Positions 1 to 8,865 of a stretch of DNA of 64,000 bases are shown here, piece by piece. Under the pieces are notes generated by a model. That model had not been told where the DNA came from. It saw nothing but the letters and a program-made list of their open reading frames with translations, and did not search any database. Both the position numbers and the translations under genes were made by a program. The stretch is from the NCBI RefSeq assembly GCF_004363075.1, contig NZ_SNYN01000012.1, positions 62,001-126,000 on the forward strand, in the 5' to 3' direction. The DNA comes from Actinorugispora endophytica (lineage in GTDB: Bacteria > Actinomycetota > Actinomycetes > Streptosporangiales > Streptosporangiaceae). Positions within the stretch are counted from its first letter, which is position 1; each line of letters starts with the position of its first letter.

Positions 1-322
1 GCGCCCCGGTCGAGGCTTTCGGAAGCCGACCCCGCGCCGGAGCGGCATCGAGCCGCACCGGCCCGGAACCCGACGACCGCACCCCCGCCGACCAGCCCGT
101 CAACACGCCCCGTTGACACGGTCCCGGCAGGCCCCGCGCCACCGGCCCCAACGTCGCCGACGCGTCAACAAGGCGTCAACGCGCCACCCCGGAACACCCC
201 GGACCAGGCCGGAGCAGACCGAAACCACCAGACCCCGAAAACCCCGCTTCACCAGGCCAGACGACACCAGACCGGGCCAGACCCGAACAGGCCGAAACGA
301 CCCCACCGAGAGGGATGGATAA
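1..322. other. Left-edge DNA without a convincing gene
   Basis: No reading frame here looks coding. The stretch is repetitive and rich in short CCAGACC/GGCCAGAC-like runs, with several GTCAAC words, including the small dyad GTCAAC-acgcccc-GTTGAC near 98-116. The short open frames are Arg/Pro/Thr-rich and have no family resemblance. It may be the flank of a gene lying outside the window. Confidence 0.5.
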
Positions 323-372
323 CTTGACCTTTTCGGGGTCTCGGAGGCGGTTGAGACCCCGGAAAGGTCAAG
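323..372. terminator. Hairpin terminator downstream of the xylulokinase
   Basis: Two 20-nt arms pair at 19 of 20 positions (CTTGACCTTTTCGGGGTCTC against 353-372) around a 10-nt loop, GGAGGCGGTT. It lies just past the stop of the minus-strand kinase gene. There is no U-tract, as is usual for actinomycete terminators. Related hairpins occur at 23674-23743 and 56537-56610, so it belongs to a conserved family. Confidence 0.7.
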
Positions 373-394
373 ATCAGCGGACCTCGGACGCAGG

Positions 395-1822
395 TCACCG
401 GCCGAGCCGCTCGTGGACGCGGGAGAGGTAGTCGGCGAAGAGGGCGGTGTACACCGCGGCGCGCGGGCCCGGCTCCACCCGGGGGCCGAAGCGGGGCGGC
501 GGGGCGGGCGCGTCCCGGCCGACGGCGCGGGCGGCCAGCAGGACCGCGCCGAGCGCGGAGGCGCTGCGCATTCCGACCGGGTGCAGCTCGACGCCGAGCA
601 CGTCCGCGAGCAGCGCGCGGAAGGCGCCGTCGCGGGCGCCTCCCCCCGCCAGACGCACCGCCGGGGGCAGTCCGCCGGGCAGGGCGGTGGCCGCGTGCCG
701 CAGGGAGAAGGCCACCCCCTCAAGCGCGGCGCGCAGGATCGCGGTGCGGTCGGTGGCCAGGCGCAGCCCCGACAGCGCGCCGGTGGCGCCGGGCGTGAGC
801 ACCGGGGTGCGCTCCCCCGTCAGGTACGGCACGAGCACGACCCCGCCGGCCCCCGGCTCCCCCGCTGCCGCCGCCGCGTACAGCTCGTCCCAGCTCGCGG
901 CCAGGAGGGTGCGCACCCAGTCCAGGGCGAGTCCGGCGTTCTGCACGGCGGCCATCCGGTACCAGCCCGCGTCCTCGGCGGTGCGGTAGACGTGCGTCCC
1001 CGGCGCCTCCCGCGTGTCGGCGGTGAGCGTGACGATCTGGGCCCCGCTGCCCACGGTGACCTGGGCCTGTCCGGACGCCAGGCCGGTGGCCAGCAGCGCG
1101 GCCGGGGTGTCGCCCGCTCCGGTGGCCACGGGGGTCCCGGGGGCCAGACCCAGTTCGGCGGCCGCGTCCGCGGTGAGGCGGCCCGCGAGGCCGCCCGACG
1201 CGGCGGGGGGCGGCAGCAGGCCGGAGTCGACTCCGGCGGCGTCCAGGGCGGGGGCCGACCAGGTGTCGGCGGGGATGTCCCACAGCAGGGTGGCCGAGGC
1301 GTCCGACGCGTCGGTGGCCGCGGCGCCCGTCATGCGCATCCGCAGCCAGTCCTTGGGCAGCAGCGCCCAGCGCGCGCGGGCCAGCGCCTCCGGTTCGTTT
1401 CGCGCGACCCAGGCCAGCAGCGGACCCGTCATTCCGGGGGTGAGCGGGTTGGCCAGCCGGGCGCGGTCCGCTTCGGGCAGGTCCCGCCAGCGCCGGAGTT
1501 CGGCGGCGGCCCGCTGGTCGGCCCACAGCAGCGCGGGGCGCACCGGAGCGCCGCCGGGACCGGTGAGCACGAGGCCGTGCATCTGCCCGTCGACGCCGAC
1601 GGAGGTGACGCGGGGGGAGCCCGCGCGCCGCACGGCCTCGCGGACCGCGCGCACGGTCGCGCTCCACCACAGGGCGGGATCGGTCTCGGCCTGCCCCGGC
1701 CGCGGCGAGTGGACCGGGTAGGCGGCGTCGGCCTCGCCCACAGGAGTGGCGTCCGCCCGGGTCACCAGGGCCTTGACCCCGCTGGTGCCCAGGTCCACGC
1801 CCAGCAGCGCGTCCTCCGTCAT
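395..1822 (-). CDS. FGGY-family xylulokinase-like sugar kinase
   Basis: A 475-residue FGGY carbohydrate kinase predicted to phosphorylate a ketopentose such as D-xylulose with ATP in the cytoplasm. The N-terminal phosphate-binding motif GVDLGTSGVKAL, the substrate-region motif GVDGQMHGLVL and the C-terminal ATP-site motif RLAGGGARDGAFR are all in the expected order. Full length for the family. The ATG at 1822 follows GGAAGG at a good distance and starts MTEDALLGVDLG, so the longer upstream frame is rejected. It stands alone, with no isomerase or transporter beside it, and a second xylulokinase (24995-26386) sits next to xylA. Its true substrate could therefore be another pentulose. Confidence 0.85.
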   Translation of the reverse strand: MTEDALLGVDLGTSGVKALVTRADATPVGEADAAYPVHSPRPGQAETDPALWWSATVRAVREAVRRAGSPRVTSVGVDGQMHGLVLTGPGGAPVRPALLWADQRAAAELRRWRDLPEADRARLANPLTPGMTGPLLAWVARNEPEALARARWALLPKDWLRMRMTGAAATDASDASATLLWDIPADTWSAPALDAAGVDSGLLPPPAASGGLAGRLTADAAAELGLAPGTPVATGAGDTPAALLATGLASGQAQVTVGSGAQIVTLTADTREAPGTHVYRTAEDAGWYRMAAVQNAGLALDWVRTLLAASWDELYAAAAAGEPGAGGVVLVPYLTGERTPVLTPGATGALSGLRLATDRTAILRAALEGVAFSLRHAATALPGGLPPAVRLAGGGARDGAFRALLADVLGVELHPVGMRSASALGAVLLAARAVGRDAPAPPPRFGPRVEPGPRAAVYTALFADYLSRVHERLGR

Positions 1823-1904
1823 CGATGTGCCGCCTTCCCTGTCCGCCCCCGCGGCCGTGTCCCGCCCGCGTCCCACGCCAGTGTCCCGTGCCGGAGGTCC
1901 GCCG

Positions 1905-4277
1905 TCAGATCGCCTCCGCGCGCTGGAGCAGGTTGAAGGCCGTCCAGCCGGGCAGGACCGGGATCCAGAACGTGAGCAGCCGGAACAGCAGGACGCCCGA
2001 CAGCGCGCTGGCCGCGGGCACGCCCGCGACGGCGGTCAGGCCGCCGATGAGCGCGGCCTCGACCGCGCCGAGCCCGCCGGGCGAGGGCGCGGCCGAGCCG
2101 ATGGCGTTGCCCGCGAGGAAGACGACGGCGACGGCGGCCAGCCCCGGGGTGGCGCCGAACGCCGCGACGCTGGCGTACAGGCACAGCACGAGACCGACGG
2201 TGAGCAGCAGCGTGCCGCCGACGCCCAGGACCATTCGGCGCGGCTGCTGCAGCAGGTCCAGCAGTTGGGGAAGCATCCCCCGGACGTAGGGGCGCGCCCG
2301 CTCCAGGACGGCCCGGCGCAGCGGCGGGACCACCAGGACGGCCGCGACCAGGACCGACAGCACACCGATCACGACCAGCAGGGTCAGCGACGGGGCGAAG
2401 TCTCCCGGGTACGCGGCCTCCGCGAGGTAGGCGCTCAGCACCAGCAGCGGCACGTGCGTGATGAGCCCGGCCAGCTGGGAGACGCCCACCGCGGCGACCG
2501 CCTGCGGGCCGGTGGCGCCCGCGCGCGTGAGGTAGCGGGTGTTGACCGCGAGGGAGCCCACGCCCGCGGGGGTGGCGATGCGGATGAACGAGGCGGCGTA
2601 CTGGACCAGGACGGTGCGCCGCAGCGGGAGCCGCACCGGCGAGAAGCCGGTCAGCGCGAGCGCGGGGGCGACCATGCACAGCAGCGACAGGGCGAACGCG
2701 CCGCCCGTCCACCCGGGGTCGGGGTCGCTGATGACGCGCCAGTCCACGCCGGTGAGCTGGTAGGCCAGCACGAGGCCCACGACGGTGGCCACGGCGACGC
2801 TGACCACGGTGCGCGGGCGCATCCGCTCCACCTTGGCGGGGCGGGCGGGCGCGTCGGGGGCGATCCGGGAGATCTCCCCGCGGACCCGCCCCAGCAGGCC
2901 GCGGTCGGCGCGCAGCGAGCGGCGCAGCTCCAGCGGCAGTCCGGCGCTCTGCAGGAAGGGCAGGGTGGCGGCGGCGGTGTCGGTCCCGGCGCCACGCACC
3001 GCCGAGTCCACCGCGCGCTCCGGGCCCACCCGAAGCGCCAGGGTCGTGATGAGGGCGGCGGTGTCCAGGGAGACGGCCAGCTGCCCGGCGATGACGCTTC
3101 CGGTGGACAGGCTCGTGAACATGGCCCGGCCGTCGGCGCGCAGGGCGACGGTGCCCGGGTGGATGTTGCGGTGCGCGATGCGGTGACGGTGCAGCAGCCG
3201 CAGCTCCCTCCAGACCGCGTCCATGAACTCCTCGGTCAGTTCGGTGTCGGCCAGGTCCGCGAGGGGGCGGGCACGGACGTGCTCGCGCACCAGTACCGCG
3301 GTGGTCGGGTCGAGTTCGCCCACGGCCAGCAGCCGGGGGGTGGCCGCCTCCGCCGCGCCCGCGGCGTACTCCAGGAGCGCGGTGTGCTCCACCCGCCTTC
3401 GCAGCCCCAGCAGGACGGGCGGGGCGGCCGGGTCGCGCAGCGCGATCCGCAGGAACAGCCGCTTCCACACGCCGTTGGTGGTGTCGGCCTTCAGCACCAC
3501 CACGTCGAGGCGCCGGTCGACGGTCTCGGCGACGAAGCGCTGGTTCCCTTCGGGGTCGCCGCCGAGCGCCCCCAGGCTGAGCGGCTCCAGGCCGAAGCGG
3601 GCGAGCTCGCGGGCGAGCCGATCGGTGGCCGGGGCGGCCGCCCCCGTTCCGACGGCGTAGGCGGTCGCGGCCGCGCAGACCCAGCCGACCAGCAGGGTCA
3701 GCAGCAGCGCCAGGGGCGTGGTGTACCCGGACAGCAGTACGGAGGCCGCGGTGACGGCGATCCCGGCGGCCATGATCCCCGCGACCCGGGACAGGTGGAC
3801 GGGACGGGCCGCGCGGGCGTAGCCGATGACGGCGGCCAGGTAGGCGTGCAGCGGGTTGCTGGCCACCCCGCCCACGTTCGAGGCGTTGAGCACGTCGGGC
3901 ATGGCGTCCCCGGCCAGCGCCGTCAGGGCCGTGTTGAGGGCGATGGTCAGTCCGTAGCCGAGCCCGGCAGCGGCCAGCGCGCGCACGAGTTGGCGGTGGG
4001 CGCGGCTGATCAGGCGCTCCACGGCGGTGGCGCCGATCAGCAGCAGGACGGCGATGTTGGCCAGGCCCGCGGCCGGGGTGAGCAGCGACGGGGGGAGGAG
4101 GGAGCGCAGTTCCACGGCGTCCTCGACGCTCGTCGGCTCGGCGGTGATCGCGACGACGAGCAGCATGAGGGCGAACAGCGCGACGCCGGTGAGCGCGGCC
4201 AGCAGGTCGAGGGGCCTGCGCTCGGTCCCCCTGGCCCGCCCCGGCGCGGCCGTTCTGGTGGATTCTCCCGTTCTCAC
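1905..4277 (-). CDS. Integral membrane protein: degenerate kinase domain fused to an MprF-like flippase domain (UPF0104/COG0392)
   Basis: About 790 residues. An N-terminal block of hydrophobic helices (roughly 20-180) is followed by a cytoplasmic kinase-like region (about 230-470) and a C-terminal multi-helix domain (about 490-790). The last domain resembles the lysylphosphatidylglycerol synthase transmembrane family, recognisable from its ITHVPLLVLSAYLAE and SAAPSPGGLGAVEAALIGG stretches. The kinase-like part carries IAHRNIHPGTV where an active kinase has HRD-x4-N, and no DFG motif is evident, so it is probably a pseudokinase. The GTG at 4277 is chosen because upstream codons overlap the divergent gene and are not protein-like. 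Such fusions are common in actinobacteria; a lipid or cell-envelope transport role is inferred. Confidence 0.75.
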   Translation of the reverse strand: MRTGESTRTAAPGRARGTERRPLDLLAALTGVALFALMLLVVAITAEPTSVEDAVELRSLLPPSLLTPAAGLANIAVLLLIGATAVERLISRAHRQLVRALAAAGLGYGLTIALNTALTALAGDAMPDVLNASNVGGVASNPLHAYLAAVIGYARAARPVHLSRVAGIMAAGIAVTAASVLLSGYTTPLALLLTLLVGWVCAAATAYAVGTGAAAPATDRLARELARFGLEPLSLGALGGDPEGNQRFVAETVDRRLDVVVLKADTTNGVWKRLFLRIALRDPAAPPVLLGLRRRVEHTALLEYAAGAAEAATPRLLAVGELDPTTAVLVREHVRARPLADLADTELTEEFMDAVWRELRLLHRHRIAHRNIHPGTVALRADGRAMFTSLSTGSVIAGQLAVSLDTAALITTLALRVGPERAVDSAVRGAGTDTAAATLPFLQSAGLPLELRRSLRADRGLLGRVRGEISRIAPDAPARPAKVERMRPRTVVSVAVATVVGLVLAYQLTGVDWRVISDPDPGWTGGAFALSLLCMVAPALALTGFSPVRLPLRRTVLVQYAASFIRIATPAGVGSLAVNTRYLTRAGATGPQAVAAVGVSQLAGLITHVPLLVLSAYLAEAAYPGDFAPSLTLLVVIGVLSVLVAAVLVVPPLRRAVLERARPYVRGMLPQLLDLLQQPRRMVLGVGGTLLLTVGLVLCLYASVAAFGATPGLAAVAVVFLAGNAIGSAAPSPGGLGAVEAALIGGLTAVAGVPAASALSGVLLFRLLTFWIPVLPGWTAFNLLQRAEAI

Positions 4278-4485
4278 GCTCCCAGCCTGCCCTGTCCCGC
4301 ACCGGTTGTCGCGCCGGGGGTCGGCGTGTGCCCGGTCGACGGCCCCCGCCCGCAGGAGCGCGTGCGGCCGGAGGACGTCCTCTTCGCGGTGGTTATCCAC
4401 CGGTTCCGCCCCCGGTCGGGCGGCGGTAGCCTCACCGGGCGCGGTCTTGCGATGACCGCCGCCGACGGAGGAACAGAGGAGAAGC

Positions 4486-5790
4486 ATGGTCACGCACGAG
4501 CAGGCGGTCGCTATCGCGGACGCGTGGCTCAACGGCTCCGTCCCGCAGGAGCGGCGCCGGGAGGTACGGACGCACGAGTTCGACCTGGGGTGGGTCGTCC
4601 GGGCGGCTCCGGCCCCGCCCGGACAGGACCCGGTGACGGGCGGGCGGCGGCCCCCGGCGGACGTCGGGGACGCGTGCGGGGTCGTGGACCGGGGCACCGG
4701 CGAGCTGAGCACGTGGCCCCCGGTCCCGGTGGAGGAGGTCGTGCGGATGTACCAGGAGAAGCACGGCGGCGAGCCCCGGTACGACCCGTCGCTGCCGCCC
4801 GTGACGGGGCCGGGCAACGCGGTGGTCTTCACCTACCGCGACGACCGGGGCGAGGAGACGTACGTCAACCGCCTGTCCGAGCCGGGCATGCCGCCGCCCG
4901 AGGTCCGGGTGTGGACCGAGTTCCGCTGGATGGGGGTCCGCCCCGAGGACGTCGTGGGCGTCCACTCGGACCTGTACCCCGAGGACCTCCCCGGCGGCTA
5001 CCACGGCGCGTTCCTGCGGACGACCTTCCCCGGCGCCGAGATCTCCTGCTCCCATGACTACGGCCCGACCCGCGCCGCGCGCGCCCGGGGCGTGGCCGCG
5101 CTGGTGGACCAGGCCGAGGAGATGCGGCGACTCGCCGGGCAGCCGCCGCGGCCGCGCCCCAACCGCGTGCCGCTCCCCTCCGACCCGGGCACCGGGCGCC
5201 CGATGGACGACGCACTGCTGGAGCGGACGCTGTCCGAGGCGTTCGCCCAGGTGCAGCGGTACGACGCGGACGCCCTGGCCGGCAGCGCGCTGCCCGAGGC
5301 GACCCGGAACACGCTCGCCCTGGCCGGGCTCCCGGCGGTGGTCCCGCACTTCTTCGCCGCCGACACCCCCGCGTCCCCGCCCCTCGGAGGGCTGTTCCCG
5401 GACGCCGCGACGCACCTGCGCGAGCGCGGCGCCGCCGAGGTGGCGGAGTCCACCTGGGAGCCGCTCGCCGGGTACGTGCGGATCGGCAGCGACGGAGGGG
5501 CCGCGGTCGCCGTGCGGTGCGCCGGCCCCGACGGCGTCGGCCAGGTGTGGGCCGTGAACACCCGCTCGGGCTCGGGCCGCTACGTCAACCGGTCGGTGTC
5601 GGACTTCGGCCGCTGCCTCGCCCTGCTCGCCGGGACCCTCCCGCGGCTCCGGGGCCAGGACCCGTACACGGCGGGAAGGCTCGTCGCGGAGTTCCAGGAC
5701 GGCCTCGCCGCGATCGACGGCTCGGTGTTCGGCGGCCCCGAGAACTGGTGGTCGGTGGTGGTCGAGCAGATGTGGGACGGGTTGATCTAG
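4486..5790 (+). CDS. Three-domain immunity-type protein (Imm35/YrhB-like, deaminase-like, SUKH-4-like)
   Basis: 434 residues without signal peptide or membrane helices. Residues 1-40 resemble the YrhB/Imm35 module (MVTHEQAVAIADAWL). Residues about 135-190 resemble the nucleic acid/nucleotide deaminase-like domain of actinobacterial polymorphic-toxin systems, with VHSDLYPEDLPGGYHGAF and ISCSHDYG; the usual Glu and Cys ligands appear altered. The C-terminal 180 residues resemble SUKH-4 immunity proteins, with LAGYVRIGSDGG and RYVNRSVSDFGRCL. ATG at 4486 follows GGAGGAACAGAGGAGAAGC. No toxin gene with a recognisable partner is adjacent. Domain calls are from motif memory, not a profile search. 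Confidence 0.65.
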   Translation: MVTHEQAVAIADAWLNGSVPQERRREVRTHEFDLGWVVRAAPAPPGQDPVTGGRRPPADVGDACGVVDRGTGELSTWPPVPVEEVVRMYQEKHGGEPRYDPSLPPVTGPGNAVVFTYRDDRGEETYVNRLSEPGMPPPEVRVWTEFRWMGVRPEDVVGVHSDLYPEDLPGGYHGAFLRTTFPGAEISCSHDYGPTRAARARGVAALVDQAEEMRRLAGQPPRPRPNRVPLPSDPGTGRPMDDALLERTLSEAFAQVQRYDADALAGSALPEATRNTLALAGLPAVVPHFFAADTPASPPLGGLFPDAATHLRERGAAEVAESTWEPLAGYVRIGSDGGAAVAVRCAGPDGVGQVWAVNTRSGSGRYVNRSVSDFGRCLALLAGTLPRLRGQDPYTAGRLVAEFQDGLAAIDGSVFGGPENWWSVVVEQMWDGLI

Positions 5791-5985
5791 GAGGCTCCGT
5801 CGCGGGGGTGGTTCGGCGTCGGGGATCCGCCGAGCGGATCGTCGGGGTGTCCTCGCGCGCGGCGCGGTGACGTGGCGGCGACGGCGGGCCGGGAACCCGG
5901 GCCGCCCGCCGTAGCAGGTTCCCAGGGGACCCCGTCCCGGCAGAGTCCCGGACTCCCGCCCCCGAAGCTCCCTCCTCGCGGAAAA
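5791..5985. repeat. Degenerate copy of the inverted-repeat intergenic element
   Basis: It begins right after the TAG of the immunity gene with GAGGCTCCGTCGCGGGGG, then TGGTTCGG. The right arm (about 5903-5985) contains CCCGCCGTAGCAGG, GACCCCGTCCCGGCAGAG-like sequence and GAAGCTCCCTCC. Both arms match the better-preserved element at 38658-39010, but the middle is shorter and the arms have diverged. Boundaries are approximate. Confidence 0.55.
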
Positions 5986-6173
5986 ACGCCCAGCGCATCT
6001 TCGCCGGCCATATCAGCGGCCGGGGGTTCGCCGCCACGCACAACGACCACGTGCGGGACCACTGCGACAGGACGTTCGACATCGAGGGGGCGGGAACGCG
6101 AGCCGCACCCCTCGGCGGCCGGGAACCGGGCCCCTCCGCACGGCCTGCCTCCGGGCGGCGCGGCGGGCGGGGA
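5976..6173 (+). pseudogene. Possible coding remnant with no start codon
   Basis: Read from about 5979, this stretch gives a plausible peptide (RKNAQRIFAGHISGRGFAAT, then HNDHVRDHCDRTFDIEG) with nearly all third positions G/C, ending at a TGA near 6173. There is no in-frame start, because upstream codons run into the right arm of the inverted-repeat element. I do not recognise the family. It could be the 3' end of a second accessory gene truncated by insertion or deletion next to the immunity gene. Low confidence because it is short. Confidence 0.25.
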
Positions 6174-6285
6174 TGAGAGGCATGCCCGTGATGCCCGCAC
6201 GGCCAAGCCCCTCATACGCGCAGGAGCGACGGAGGACCCGGTACTACCGGCCGGTCCTGGGAGGCGCGCCCCGCGGCCCCGGGGG

Positions 6286-7818
6286 TCACAGGAAGCTGAC
6301 GCCCTGGGCCAGGGGCAGCTCCTCGGAGTGGTTCACGGTGTTGGTGGCCCGGCGCATGTAGGCGCGCCAGGCGTCGGAGCCCGACTCGCGGCCGCCGCCG
6401 GTCTCCTTCTCCCCGCCGAAGGCGCCGCCGATCTCGGCGCCGGAGGTGCCGATATTGACGTTCGCGATGCCGCAGTCCGAGCCGTCGGCCGCGAGGAACC
6501 GCTCGGCCTCGCGCTGGTCCCGGGTGAACACGCTCGACGACAACCCCTGCGGGACGCCGTTGTTCAACGCGATGGCCTCCTCGTAGGTCCGGTAGGTGAC
6601 CGCGTACAGGACCGGCGCGAAGGTCTCCTCCCGCACCACCTCGGTCTGGGCGGGCATGCGCACCACCGCGGGCTCGGCGTAGTAGGCGTCGGGGGCCGCC
6701 TCGCGCAGCCGCCGCCCGCCGCCCGCCAGGACGGTCCCGCCGTCGGCGGCCGCCCGTTCGAGCGCGCCGCGCATGGCGTCGTGGGCGCGCGCCGAGATGA
6801 GCGGCCCCACCAGCGTGGTGCCGTCGAACGGGTCGCCGATCGGCAGCTTGGCGTAGGCGTCCACGACCCGTTCGAGGAGCTCGTCGGCGACGTCCTCGTG
6901 CACGATGAGCCGCCGCAGCGTCGTGCACCGCTGCCCGGCCGTGCCCGCGGCCGAGAACACGACGCCGCGCGTGGCCAGGTCCAGGTCTGCGGACGGGGTC
7001 ACGACGGCGGCGTTGTTGCCGCCCAGCTCCAGCAGGGACCGGCCGAAGCGCGCCGCCACGCGCGGGCCCACCTCCCGGCCCATGCGGACCGATCCGGTCG
7101 CGCTGACCAGGGCGACCCGGGGGTCGTCGACCAGCCGTTCGCCGACATCGCGGGCTCCCAGGAGGAGCCGGTGCACGTCCGGGGGCGCTCCGGCGTCGGC
7201 CGCCGCCCGCGCCAGGAGCGCGTCGCACGCCAGCGCCGTCAGCGGGGTGAGCTCCGAGGGCTTCCACACGACCGTGTCGCCGCAGACCAGGGCGATGGCG
7301 GTGTTCCACGACCACACCGCGACGGGGAAGTTGAACGCGGAGACGACCCCCACGACGCCGAGCGGGTGCCAGGTCTCCATGAGGCGGTGACCGGGCCGCT
7401 CCGACGGCATCGTCCGGCCGTAGAGCTGGCGGGACAGGCCGACCGCGAACTCGCAGACGTCGATCATCTCCTGCACCTCCCCCAGCGCCTCGGAGCGGAT
7501 CTTGCCCGCCTCGATGGTCACCAGGTCGGCGAGGTCGGCCTTGTGCTCCCTCAGGAGGTCGCCGAGGCGCCGCACGAGGGCTCCGCGCCCGGGCGCCGGG
7601 GTCGTGCGCCAGGACTCGAAGGCGCGGCGGGCGGCTCCCACGGCCGCGTCGACGTCCCCGGCCGCGGAACGGGCCAACGGCAGCAGGGACTCCCCGGTGA
7701 TGGGGGTGCGCGCCGCGGCGTCGGCGTCCGCGCCGCCGGGGAGGGCGGCTCCGCACCGCCGGAGGCTCTCCAGGGCGCGTTCTCGCAGTCGGTCCGTGGT
7801 GGGCAGGGCAGAGGTCAC
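6286..7818 (-). CDS. ALDH7 (antiquitin-type) aldehyde dehydrogenase, probable L-piperidine-6-carboxylate dehydrogenase
   Basis: A 510-residue NAD-dependent aldehyde dehydrogenase. The Glu motif LLELGGNNAAVV and the catalytic Cys motif GTAGQRCTTLRRL are present. The C-terminal signature (NIGTSGAEIGGAFGGEKET followed by GGRESGSDAWRAYMRR) is diagnostic of the ALDH7 group, which oxidises alpha-aminoadipate semialdehyde (piperideine-6-carboxylate) in lysine breakdown. The GTG at 7818 follows AAGGATC about 10 nt upstream. The longer frame adds a disordered 25-residue leader and is not preferred. No other lysine-degradation gene is adjacent, so the substrate rests on family only. Confidence 0.85.
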   Translation of the reverse strand: MTSALPTTDRLRERALESLRRCGAALPGGADADAAARTPITGESLLPLARSAAGDVDAAVGAARRAFESWRTTPAPGRGALVRRLGDLLREHKADLADLVTIEAGKIRSEALGEVQEMIDVCEFAVGLSRQLYGRTMPSERPGHRLMETWHPLGVVGVVSAFNFPVAVWSWNTAIALVCGDTVVWKPSELTPLTALACDALLARAAADAGAPPDVHRLLLGARDVGERLVDDPRVALVSATGSVRMGREVGPRVAARFGRSLLELGGNNAAVVTPSADLDLATRGVVFSAAGTAGQRCTTLRRLIVHEDVADELLERVVDAYAKLPIGDPFDGTTLVGPLISARAHDAMRGALERAAADGGTVLAGGGRRLREAAPDAYYAEPAVVRMPAQTEVVREETFAPVLYAVTYRTYEEAIALNNGVPQGLSSSVFTRDQREAERFLAADGSDCGIANVNIGTSGAEIGGAFGGEKETGGGRESGSDAWRAYMRRATNTVNHSEELPLAQGVSFL

Positions 7819-7950
7819 GGCAGGATCCTTCTCTCTTCGTCGAGAGGTGGACGGGCGGGCAGGTCTGTCCTTCCCCCCGGCGGAGTCCTCCAAGCGCGCC
7901 CCGCCTCCCTCCCCCCGGTCCCGGGCGGTTCCGGCGTGCCGGGGCGCGGG

Positions 7951-8394
7951 TCAGCCGCCCGGCGGGGCGGCCTCGTGGCCGGGGGCGCCCTTGGTGCGGC
8001 GGGCCTCCTTCAACGCGGACTCGTGGGCGTGCCGGACTCCGCCGAGCAGGCGCTCCCTGGCCTCGCGCTCGGTCCGGCGGAAGCACGCGTAGTACCCGTC
8101 GTCGTACTCCTCCAGGAGCTGGTAGGTCCAGCGCCCCTCGACGACGTTGCGCCCGACCAGCTCCGCCTCGATCCCGGCCGCCACGTCGTGGTGCCCGGCG
8201 CGCCGCAGCAGCTCCACCGCCTCGTCGAGCTTGAAGTCCGCCTCCCCCGTCAGCTGGTGCATCGAGTACAGGTGGCCGCGTGCCCGCTCGATCGTCTCCA
8301 GGGCCTCGGTGAGCCTGCCGACCCCTTCCACGGTGTCGGCGGAGGCGCCTCGGGGGCGCCGGTCGGTGCCGGTCCGGGTTTCGTGGTTGTCCAT
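7951..8394 (-). CDS. Conserved hypothetical protein, 147 aa
   Basis: Soluble and mostly helical. Residues about 22-60 (VGRLTEALETIERARGHLYS) and 58-80 form predicted amphipathic helices, followed by GRWTYQLLEEYDDGYYACF and an Arg/Glu-rich tail. Third-position G/C bias supports coding. The ATG at 8394 gives MDNHETRTGTD; no strong ribosome-binding site precedes it. It lies directly upstream of the ALDH gene on the same strand with about 130 nt between them, so co-transcription is possible. The family is not identified. Confidence 0.65.
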   Translation of the reverse strand: MDNHETRTGTDRRPRGASADTVEGVGRLTEALETIERARGHLYSMHQLTGEADFKLDEAVELLRRAGHHDVAAGIEAELVGRNVVEGRWTYQLLEEYDDGYYACFRRTEREARERLLGGVRHAHESALKEARRTKGAPGHEAAPPGG

Positions 8395-8518
8395 GGCGCA
8401 CTGTTGCCCATCCGGGAGCGGATCCATGCGCCCGCTCCGGCACGGGCGGATGTGGTCGGCGGGCCCCGTCGGGGTAGCGGGCCGGGGACCGGAGCGCCGA
8501 CCGAGAGGGAGTGCCGTG

Positions 8519-8812
8519 ATGCGGCCGTTGAGCGAAGCAGAGATCTCCACCGCGCTGGCGAGCCTGGCCCACTGGGAGCACCAGGTGGACAGCCTGGCCC
8601 GGCTCGCCCCCACCGACGACCCCGCCGGGCTGGAACCGGTCATCGACCGGGTCGCGGGCGAGGACGGCGACCACGTGGCCACCGACCGCACCCCCGACGG
8701 GCTGGTGCTGCGGGTCGCCACCCCCGGCGCCGGGGTCACCCCGGTCGACGTGGAGATCGCCGCGCGGATCGAGCAGGCCATCGAGATGGGCGGCGCCGAC
8801 GCCGCGCCGTGA
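8519..8812 (+). CDS. Pterin-4a-carbinolamine dehydratase-like protein
   Basis: A 97-residue small protein with the overall PCD pattern: LSEAEISTALASLAHWEHQ at the N-terminus and VTPVDVEIAARIEQAI at the C-terminus. The family dehydrates 4a-hydroxytetrahydrobiopterin. The usual central His-His-Pro catalytic motif is not intact; GDHVATD takes its place, so activity is uncertain. GTG and ATG codons are adjacent at 8516/8519, and GAGAGGGAG lies just upstream, so the ATG is used here. The gene is divergent from the 147-aa hypothetical gene. Confidence 0.65.
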   Translation: MRPLSEAEISTALASLAHWEHQVDSLARLAPTDDPAGLEPVIDRVAGEDGDHVATDRTPDGLVLRVATPGAGVTPVDVEIAARIEQAIEMGGADAAP

Positions 8813-8865
8813 CCGCCTCGAACGGGAGTTCGATCTCCTCCCGGGGAGGCCGCTAGGCTGGGGCC

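Noticed and set aside
1746-5057. 1103-codon open frame on the plus strand
   Set aside because: Gln/Gly/Arg-rich nonsense opposite the kinase and flippase genes; an antisense frame of high-GC coding DNA.
5872-8856. 994-codon open frame on the plus strand
   Set aside because: It mirrors the ALDH gene and its neighbours; composition is Arg/Gly/Gln-rich with no motifs.
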